Of a stretch of DNA of 64,000 bases, positions 56,709 to 64,000 are shown piece by piece (the stretch's first letter is position 1; each line of letters begins with the position of its first letter). The position numbers and the translations under genes are program-made. Source of the DNA: Saccharina japonica (Eukaryota; Sar; Phaeophyceae; Laminariales; Laminariaceae); assembly GCA_008828725.1 (NCBI GenBank), contig MEHQ01004022.1, positions 403,164 to 467,163 of the forward strand, written 5' to 3'. The notes beneath the pieces were generated by a model. That model was not told where the DNA came from and searched no databases. It saw only the letters and a list, made by a program, of their open reading frames with translations.

Positions 56709-58790
56709 TATTCGCAGTTGTTTTGTTTATAGTACATTCATCCTACATGGTATTATAGTGGTGTTAGCTGCACGAGTAGTCGTAGTGTTGTTAGTGTACT
56801 CGTAGTACCAATATGTTGCTGAAAATGGTACCTACGTATTAAATAGCAGGTAGTACATACTCGTAAATGATATCAACAGCAGTAGACTTGTACTGCTAAC
56901 TGTGTGCCCGCGCTTCCCTGCCTCGCCATCATCGATAACGTAACCCATCACATCGCGGCAGACGACAACTAGTAAATTATACCAGTACCTGATAATCTGG
57001 TACGGTACTCAAACGCCTATTACAAAACATGTTGTACTGGCGCCCCTCAGGCGGGAGTTGTTGTACTGCTCGGACTTGAGTTCGTTGGACTTGACTCTTG
57101 GGCTTGGCTTGACCCTGAGACTGCTCGGACTGAGTTAGTTGGACTTGCCTCTTAGGCTTGGCTTGGCCGCTATTATTCGTATTAGCTACTGTAGGTAGTT
57201 GTTGACCCTGGTATGTACATCCGTGTTGGCGCACGTGCTTGTTGTTTCAGGTGACGCCGTCGGAGCTTGCGCAAATTATGCGGGGTCTCGGTGACAAGCT
57301 GTCGGACGAGGAGATCGAACTCCTGGTCAAGGTGGCGGACAAGGACGGGGACGGGACCATCAGCATCCAAGAGTGAGTGCCCGATAATAACATGCGCCAC
57401 TCTGATCCGAAATATAAGCACATTTTATACACTAATATCCAATTAAAACGGTGCTTACATTCTGCGAAGAAGCCTTGCACATCATAAACATACGTACGAT
57501 ATGTGGCAATTCATTAATTTCGAAAACACGGCGGGGGGGGGGGGGGGGGGGTTGGGGATTCATTTAGCCGCATTGTCATGATGGCCGGTATCGTCGTGGC
57601 CATGAGACCCTCGCATCCTTACAATGCAGGTACGGAGCATTAAACGGGGGGGGGGGGGGGATAATGTTGGGGGGGTATGTGTTACGCACTTATATAAGTA
57701 AATGATGGTTGGGTTTGGAGAAGGGTTTGTAATATAATAATCCATATTCACAAAAAGGACGGGGCGCAATATTCCCCAAGTACAAAAGCTTATTGTTGGC
57801 GGGGGCCATATTACTACTACGGGCGGCCATGAGCTAAACACTAGTAAATAGGACCAAATATTCGTTCTGACAAGAAACCTACCAGTTACGAGCTGGGCCA
57901 GCCAAGAAACTTACAAAGCTTCCTAAAGTCGTATCTCGTGAACCACTGCGAATTAGGCTACAAAATTTTGAAGCGCCAACCCTGACATACCAGTGCTTGT
58001 GCAATTTTGTTTTGTATCTTAAAAATTATATACATATTTTTTTCTCGACTCGATCTCGCCGAGATATCCGCGAAAACTCGAAAACAACATTTTTTTCATT
58101 CTAATTTCCAAATAAAAAATGTCATTTTCGATCAACATGAAATTTGGTGGGGACAATGCTAAAGACACAAGGAGAAGACCGATGTAAGTCTCGTTGCCCA
58201 ATTCGCCACCCATCAAGAGATATGACCAAAACTCGATTCCATGTATAAGTCAAGTAATTACGGAAAAAATGGTATTTCCATCATGCCCCGACCAATTTCG
58301 AGAGTTTTACTCTGAAAATTTAACCACGTCTTTGAACCGTGCGTGCAAAAATACCTGCCGCCTGCCCTCTTTGATTTTTTTTTTTTCCAAGTAGTTTTGA
58401 TCGCTTTTGCATTTTTTTCGATTTTTAGATCGTCGTATCTCTCTCGAGGGAAAAAAAAAAAAAAGGGCAGGCGGCAAGTGTGTTGATTAGTTCATGATCT
58501 ACACTGTGTCCAAATTCCAGGTTCAAATTCGTTAAATTGGTCGGGGCATGGCCAATCTGCTTTAAAAACATTTTTTTGGCTGGCCCAGCTCGTATAGGTT
58601 TTTGTCTGTACCGTTGGGGTCCTATTTACTAGTATTACTAGTATTTACTATGGTCCCCCGTAATAGTAGTGCACTATATACTATATACTACTGTTGTACC
58701 GCGCTGACCCTCGTTTTTTTTCTCTTTTTTTTTTTTCTCTCTTTTTTGCTTCGGACGTCCGACAGGTTTATCGAGTTCATGTACAGCTGA
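51125..58790 (+). CDS. Calmodulin-like EF-hand protein
   Basis: Calcium sensor of the calmodulin/troponin C type. Exons 51125-51310, 56348-56482, 57251-57372 and 58766-58790 give 155 residues; the last intron splits a Glu codon (GA/G). Four canonical 12-residue loops begin at D28 (DIDGNGSIDEGE), D64 (DTDGSGGISFEE), D101 (DKDGDGEVTPSE) and D137 (DKDGDGTISIQE), each with acidic or Ser/Asn/Thr ligands at 1, 3, 5 and 9 and Glu at 12. The start context is AAGAATGGTG. The N-terminus is about six residues longer than calmodulin (149) and the C-terminus is FIEFMYS. Intron 1 is 5037 nt and full of repeats; introns 2 and 3 are 865 and 878 or more depending on the assembly (768 and 1393 as printed between exons 2-3 and 3-4). 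The last exon is present three times in this assembly. Confidence 0.93.
51733..51912 (+). mobile_element. GTCAGGAGAC-family element (calmodulin-like intron 1)
   Basis: CAAAGATATCAGGAGACTGT...GCTGTCTCCTAATATATTTG. Contains an AT dinucleotide run near 51853-51873. Confidence 0.75.
52873..52967. repeat. CCATAGTAAA-family element (calmodulin-like intron 1)
   Basis: AAATAGGAGACCAAATATTG...CCCCTATTTACTATCAAGAT. The ends are diverged. Confidence 0.5.
53381..53478 (+). repeat. SINE family 1, 3' fragment (calmodulin-like intron 1)
   Basis: GGGAGAAGAGCCTACTTGAT...CAGATCTGAGTTACGACTAA...GGCGGAGATGATGAAAGGG. Confidence 0.65.
53600..53688. mobile_element. TTAA-flanked hairpin element, 89 bp (calmodulin-like intron 1)
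   Basis: Exact TTAA at 53596-53599 and 53689-53692. CCCTTGTAGGACTGGAGTCC pairs with GGACTGCAGTCCTAAAAGGG. This is the cleanest family member in the window. Confidence 0.8.
53846..53975 (+). repeat. Retroposon-like family 2, 3'-truncated copy (calmodulin-like intron 1)
   Basis: TGTTCTTCACATTAAGCCTT...GTCACAAAACTACGACACAG. Confidence 0.7.
55051..55441 (+). mobile_element. GTCAGGAGAC-family element, long 391-bp variant
   Basis: CAAAGATGTCGGGAGACATA at the left and TGTCTCCCGACATCTTTG at the right, with TGTCTGTCAAGG motifs inside both ends. The central AT-rich segment is absent from the 160-bp members, so this may be nearer the parent element. No transposase frame recognised. Confidence 0.7.
55453..55803 (+). 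repeat. Three-copy tandem repeat, about 115-119 bp units
   Basis: CGGATTTTACC.GAAGGTGA...GACCCGACCCATGAACAGCC...TATGTATG starts at 55453, 55572 and 55687. The GACCC number differs between copies. A related GACCCGACCC patch lies at 33575-33660. Confidence 0.85.
56045..56135 (+). repeat. Hairpin-family relic (calmodulin-like intron 1)
   Basis: TTCAGAACTGAAAAACTCTT...ATTCCAAGTAGTTTGTCCCC...CAGTTCTTAAGG. TTAA flanks degraded. Confidence 0.5.
56491..56518 (+). repeat. CTCC tetranucleotide run just after exon 2
   Basis: (CCCT)n at the start of intron 2 of the calmodulin-like gene. Confidence 0.8.
56537..56638. repeat. CCATAGTAAA-family element (calmodulin-like intron 2)
   Basis: GGGGGAGCATAGTAAATACT...GTAGGTCCTATATACTATGC. 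Confidence 0.65.
56640..56708 (+). repeat. TAG/GTA microsatellite, about 22 units
   Basis: Uninterrupted GTA repeats in intron 2. Confidence 0.95.
57889..58595. mobile_element. 707-bp inverted-repeat element at a TA site (calmodulin-like intron 3)
   Basis: Left end TACGAGCTGGGCCAGCCAA, right end TTGGCTGGCCCAGCTCGTA: perfect terminal inverted repeats with TA at each outer edge, as left by Tc1/mariner-type insertions. There is no transposase frame. The interior has a further inverted pair (TGCCGCCTGCCCT / AGGGCAGGCGGCA and GCCCCGACCAATTT / AAATTGGTCGGGGC). It appears reversed at 61719-62425 and again directly at 63091-63797. Confidence 0.75.
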
Positions 58791-60157
58791 TGTGGCTCTT
58801 CTCGAGAGGAGTACGTACTGCTTTTGCTTCCCGATGGACTAGTTCTTCTACCGTGGAGAGGGTGATTCCTCCATGCAACATTCCTTCATGCAAGGATTTG
58901 ATTGTTGTGGAGGATTAATCGATTGTTGGGGTAGGATTTGGAATATTGGTTCCTTTTTTGATGGAAGACCAAGATTTCGTTCTCGAGAAGATTTCTCCTT
59001 GGGGGGAGGGGGGGGCAAGATTTGACGTTTTTTTTGTTCGCTCGCGGAATATCCGTTCGTTATTTTTGATGGGAGCATTTTTTTCTCGGGAGGATTGAAG
59101 GTTTTTCTTGGGGAAGATTAAGATTTGTCCGTCCTTGGTGTAAGCATTTCTCCTCGAGGAACTTCCCCCTTTTTCTGATGGAAAAATTGTCAAGATTCCT
59201 TCTCGAGGTTTTTTTTTTGTTCGGAGGGTTTGACTATTCCTTCTCGATGAAGAAGATTGCTTCTTGATAGGAAGATTCCAACCCTCTAGATGGAATGTGG
59301 ACGAGGAAGATTTGTTTCTTGGTGGAAGATTTCAACCCTCTTAAGATGGAACCTTTCTTTGAGGAACATTTTTTTCTTGGCTTAATATTCAGATTGTCCC
59401 CGACACAGGACAGCTCGTCGCTTCCTATCTCTTGCGGTATGTCAAGCCTAGTAGGCATGACCGGCGGGGGTGGGATATAGGGGGGGGGGGTATCGCGTTG
59501 GTGAAATGTCGCCCCCGCAGGATAGGCTTGGATGTGTTTTGTGTCTGTTGAGGGCATACATACGCTTCATACTCTTTCCATCTGAGTTGTGTTTTTTTGT
59601 GTCTTTTGAGAGCATACGCTGCATGTTTTCTTCGCGCGATGGCCCCTAAAGGCTGTGCGTCAAATATCAGGGATGATAACCGCAAAAATCTTGCACGCAT
59701 ACGTGTGTGTTCGTGCGTGCGTCCGTTTGTGGGTGCTTTTTCTTGCGCGGTTGCCGCCGATTCTGGTGAGACCTTGGTTTCTGTATTTTGAAGAAAGAAA
59801 AAAAAAAAAAGTCAAAATAGTGTTTTTCGTTCCCCCGAGAAAGTTGAATAGGTTAACGCTTTTCTGCCGCTCCCATGCTTTGCTTTTTTTGCGGAGTACA
59901 ACGAACGACGCTTCCATGTTTTGCAGAGTAGTGTCCCTCTCTAGCTGGTAGCCATTGTGTGTACAGGTGACGTGTCTGGCACGCCGTGCCGTGCATGAGT
60001 ACGATTATAGTTTGTTTTTTTTTGTTACGTAAAATTGTTTTTTTTTTTCGTGTGTGCTTTCGATTTCATTCGGCCGCGAGCATACCCGCTGTATCTTTTT
60101 TGATGCAGACAAAGCAAGGGGATAAAAAGTAGGTATAACGAGAGGGCGAGACGGGGN

Positions 60158-62780
60158 CCCCGTCTCGCCCTCTCGTTATACCTACTTTTTATCCCCTTGC
60201 TTTGTCTGCATCAAAAAAGATACAGCGGGTATGCTCGCGGCCGAATGAAATCGAAAGCACACACGAAAAAAAAAAACAATTTTACGTAACAAAAAAAAAC
60301 AAACTATAATCGTACTCATGCACGGCACGGCGTGCCAGACACGTCACCTGTACACACAATGGCTACCAGCTAGAGAGGGACACTACTCTGCAAAACATGG
60401 AAGCGTCGTTCGTTGTACTCCGCAAAAAAAGCAAAGCATGGGAGCGGCAGAAAAGCGTTAACCTATTCAACTTTCTCGGGGGAACGAAAAACACTATTTT
60501 GACTTTTTTTTTTTTTCTTTCTTCAAAATACAGAAACCAAGGTCTCACCAGAATCGGCGGCAACCGCGCAAGAAAAAGCACCCACAAACGGACGCACGCA
60601 CGAACACACACGTATGCGTGCAAGATTTTTGCGGTTATCATCCCTGATATTTGACGCACAGCCTTTAGGGGCCATCGCGCGAAGAAAACATGCAGCGTAT
60701 GCTCTCAAAAGACACAAAAAAACACAACTCAGATGGAAAGAGTATGAAGCGTATGTATGCCCTCAACAGACACAAAACACATCCAAGCCTATCCTGCGGG
60801 GGCGACATTTCACCAACGCGATACCCCCCCCCCCTATATCCCACCCCCGCCGGTCATGCCTACTAGGCTTGACATACCGCAAGAGATAGGAAGCGACGAG
60901 CTGTCCTGTGTCGGGGACAATCTGAATATTAAGCCAAGAAAAAAATGTTCCTCAAAGAAAGGTTCCATCTTAAGAGGGTTGAAATCTTCCACCAAGAAAC
61001 AAATCTTCCTCGTCCACATTCCATCTAGAGGGTTGGAATCTTCCTATCAAGAAGCAATCTTCTTCATCGAGAAGGAATAGTCAAACCCTCCGAACAAAAA
61101 AAAAACCTCGAGAAGGAATCTTGACAATTTTTCCATCAGAAAAAGGGGGAAGTTCCTCGAGGAGAAATGCTTACACCAAGGACGGACAAATCTTAATCTT
61201 CCCCAAGAAAAACCTTCAATCCTCCCGAGAAAAAAATGCTCCCATCAAAAATAACGAACGGATATTCCGCGAGCGAACAAAAAAAACGTCAAATCTTGCC
61301 CCCCCCTCCCCCCAAGGAGAAATCTTCTCGAGAACGAAATCTTGGTCTTCCATCAAAAAAGGAACCAATATTCCAAATCCTACCCCAACAATCGATTAAT
61401 CCTCCACAACAATCAAATCCTTGCATGAAGGAATGTTGCATGGAGGAATCACCCTCTCCACGGTAGAAGAACTAGTCCATCGGGAAGCAAAAGCAGTACG
61501 TACTCCTCTCGAGAAGAGCCACATCAGCTGTACATGAACTCGATAAACCTGTCGGACGTCCGAAGCAAAAAAGAGAGAAAAAAAAAAAAGAGAAAAAAAA
61601 CGAGGGTCAGCGCGGTACAACAGTAGTATATAGTATATAGTGCACTACTATTACGGGGGACCATAGTAAATACTAGTAATACTAGTAAATAGGACCCCAA
61701 CGGTACAGACAAAAACCTATACGAGCTGGGCCAGCCAAAAAAATGTTTTTAAAGCAGATTGGCCATGCCCCGACCAATTTAACGAATTTTGAACCTGGAA
61801 TTTGGACACAGTGTAGATCATGAACTAATCAACACACTTGCCGCCTGCCCTTTTTTTTTTTTTTCCCTCGAGAGAGATACGACGATCTAAAAATCGAAAA
61901 AAATGCAAAAGCGATCAAAACTACTTGGAAAAAAAAAAAATCAAAGAGGGCAGGCGGCAGGTATTTTTGCACGCACGGTTCAAAGACGTGGTTAAATTTT
62001 CAGAGTAAAACTCTCGAAATTGGTCGGGGCATGATGGAAATACCATTTTTTCCGTAATTACTTGACTTATACATGGAATCGAGTTTTGGTCATATCTCTT
62101 GATGGGTGGCGAATTGGGCAACGAGACTTACATCGGTCTTCTCCTTGTGTCTTTAGCATTGTCCCCACCAAATTTCATGTTGATCGAAAATGACATTTTT
62201 TATTTGGAAATTAGAATGAAAAAAATGTTGTTTTCGAGTTTTCGCGGATATCTCGGCGAGATCGAGTCGAGAAAAAAATATGTATATAATTTTTAAGATA
62301 CAAAACAAAATTGCACAAGCACTGGTATGTCAGGGTTGGCGCTTCAAAATTTTGTAGCCTAATTCGCAGTGGTTCACGAGATACGACTTTAGGAAGCTTT
62401 GTAAGTTTCTTGGCTGGCCCAGCTCGTAACGGTAGGTTTCTCTTTCAGATCGATATTTGGTCCTTTTACTAGTGTTTAGCTCATGGCCGCCCGTAGTAGT
62501 ATATTGGCCCCCCGCCAACAATAAGCTTTTGTAAACTTGGGGAATATTGCGCCCCGTTTTTTGTGAATATGGATTATTATATTACAACCCTTCTCCAAAC
62601 CCAACCATCATTTTACTTATATAAGTCGTAGCACATACCCCCCCAACATTATCCCCCCCCCCCCCCCCGTTTATGCTCCGTGCCTGGCATTGTAAGGATG
62701 CGAAGGGTCTGCTATGGCCACGACGACTAGGCCAGCATGACAATGCGGCTAAATGAATCCCCAACCCCCCCCCCCCCCTG
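60158..62780. other. Inverted copy of about 57530-60156 (fold-back arm)
   Basis: Positions sum to 120314 about the N at 60157, with no spacer. The copy is near exact up to about 62430. From there to 62780 it is diverged from the mirror of 57530-57885, around G-runs. The reversed last exon of the calmodulin-like gene is at 61524-61548. Confidence 0.9.
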
Positions 62781-63090
62781 CTGTCGCTTTGGCACACTCA
62801 CGGGAGTGCACCAAGGAGCTCATATATATCTGCCTTGCCAAATATTGGATTAATGGGAAAGTGAAAGTTCGGAGCTAGAGCAGAACTATGATACGTACGA
62901 GTACGGAATGTCCTACAGGGAAAAAAAATCTGGGCAGGTATGGTTCCAGTGTCTCTGTGTCAAGTTTGTTCTTGTTTTTGTGGGCACGTGGGCACTGCAG
63001 CACAGGTGGAAAAAAAAGTTGGAATTTTTCATATACATTTTTTTTGCACAAGCAGTGAGTGGTATGTCAGGGTTTACAGCAGTACTCGTA
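62781..63090. other. Unique segment between fold-back arm and direct copy
   Basis: About 310 bp not found elsewhere, apart from TTGCACAAGCA and GGTATGTCAGGGTT near 63045-63075, a piece of the 707-bp element in reverse. No gene seen. Confidence 0.5.
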
Positions 63091-64000
63091 CGAGCTGGGC
63101 CAGCCAAGAAACTTACAAAGCTTCCTAAAGTCGTATCTCGTGAACCACTGCGAATTAGGCTACAAAATTTTGAAGCGCCAACCCTGACATACCAGTGCTT
63201 GTGCAATTTTTTTTTGTATCTTAAAAATGATATACATATTTTTTTCTCGACTCGATCTCGCCGAGATATCCGCGAAAACTCGAAAACAACATTTTTTTCA
63301 TTCTAATTTCGTATAAAAAATGTCATTTTCGATCAACATGAAATTTGGTGGGGACAGTGCTAAAGACACAAGGAGAAGACCGATGTAAGTCTCGTTGCCC
63401 AATTCGCCACCCATCAAGAGATATGACCAAAACTCGATTCCATGTATAAGTCAAGTAATTACGGAAAAAATGGTATTTCCATCATGCCCCGACCAATTTC
63501 GAGAGTTTTACTCTGAAAATTTAACCACGTCTTTGAACCGTGCGTGCAAAAATACCTGCCGCCTACCCTCTTTGATTTTTTTTTTTTCCAAGTAGTTTTG
63601 ATCGCTTTTGCATTTTTTTCGATTTTTAGATCGTCGTATCTCTCTCGAGGGAAAAAAAAAAAAAAAGGGCAGGCGGCAAGTGTGTTGATTAGTTCATGAT
63701 CTACACTGTGTCCAAATTCCAGGTTCAAATTCGTTAAATTGGTCGGGGCATGGCCAATCTGCTTTAAAAACATTTTTTTGGCTGGCCCAGCTCGTATAGG
63801 TTTTTGTCTGTACCGTTGGGGTCCTATTTACTAGTATTACTAGTATTTACTATGGTCCCCCGTAATAGTAGTGCACTATATACTATATACTACTGTTGTA
63901 CCGCGCTGACCCTCGTTTTTTTTCTCTTTTTTTTTTTTCTCTCTTTTTTGCTTCGGACGTCCGACAGGTTTATCGAGTTCATGTACAGCTGATGTGGCTC
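63091..64000. other. Direct second copy of about 57889-58798
   Basis: Offset 5202 with few differences (for example TAAAAATGATATAC against TAAAAATTATATAC). It includes a second forward copy of the last calmodulin-like exon at 63968-63992 and runs off the window. Confidence 0.85.

Overview
This is a window of a eukaryotic nuclear genome. Its genes are split by GT-AG introns (one looks GC-AG), the spacers are full of short non-autonomous repeats, and TTAGGG-like tracts occur inside repeats. I see no operons, ribosome-binding sites or prokaryotic mobile genes. Host identity is inference: a protist or alga, possibly a stramenopile, but no sequence here settles it. No rRNA gene, convincing tRNA gene, CRISPR array, reverse transcriptase or transposase was recognised.

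Three genes can be reconstructed exon by exon with all reading frames closing. (1) On the minus strand, 543-8141 holds the first ten coding exons (523 codons) of V-type proton ATPase subunit a; the C-terminal third lies beyond the left edge. Intron 2 appears to use a GC donor, and intron 9 carries a decayed copy of exon 10. (2) On the minus strand, 10887-14276 holds a complete four-exon gene for a 640-residue type II membrane protein with a Fringe/GT31-like glycosyltransferase domain. A second, similar-looking domain follows that has lost the DD motif. (3) On the plus strand, 51125-58790 holds a complete four-exon calmodulin-like gene (155 residues, four intact EF-hands) with a 5 kb intron full of repeats.

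The rest, about 14.3-51 kb, is repeat-dominated. I distinguish: a tRNA-headed SINE family; a second retroposon-like family with an A-rich tail; about 89-bp hairpin elements at TTAA sites; about 160-bp elements with GTCAGGAGAC ends; a CCATAGTAAA-ended family; a family with CCGTATATGACAGTG ends; a 452-bp element full of TTGCGC; a 242-bp and a 320-bp inverted-repeat element; a 1.64-kb near-palindrome; and a repeat with internal TTAGGG tracts.

Two places have the same odd architecture, each marked by a single N. Around N43131 a block occurs forward, reversed, then forward again (38.7-49.7 kb). Around N60157 the 57.5-60.2 kb block is followed by its reverse complement and then a direct copy that includes the last calmodulin exon. 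Most likely these are fold-back assembly artefacts seeded at inverted-repeat elements, so copy number in 38.7-49.7 kb and 57.5-64 kb should not be trusted.
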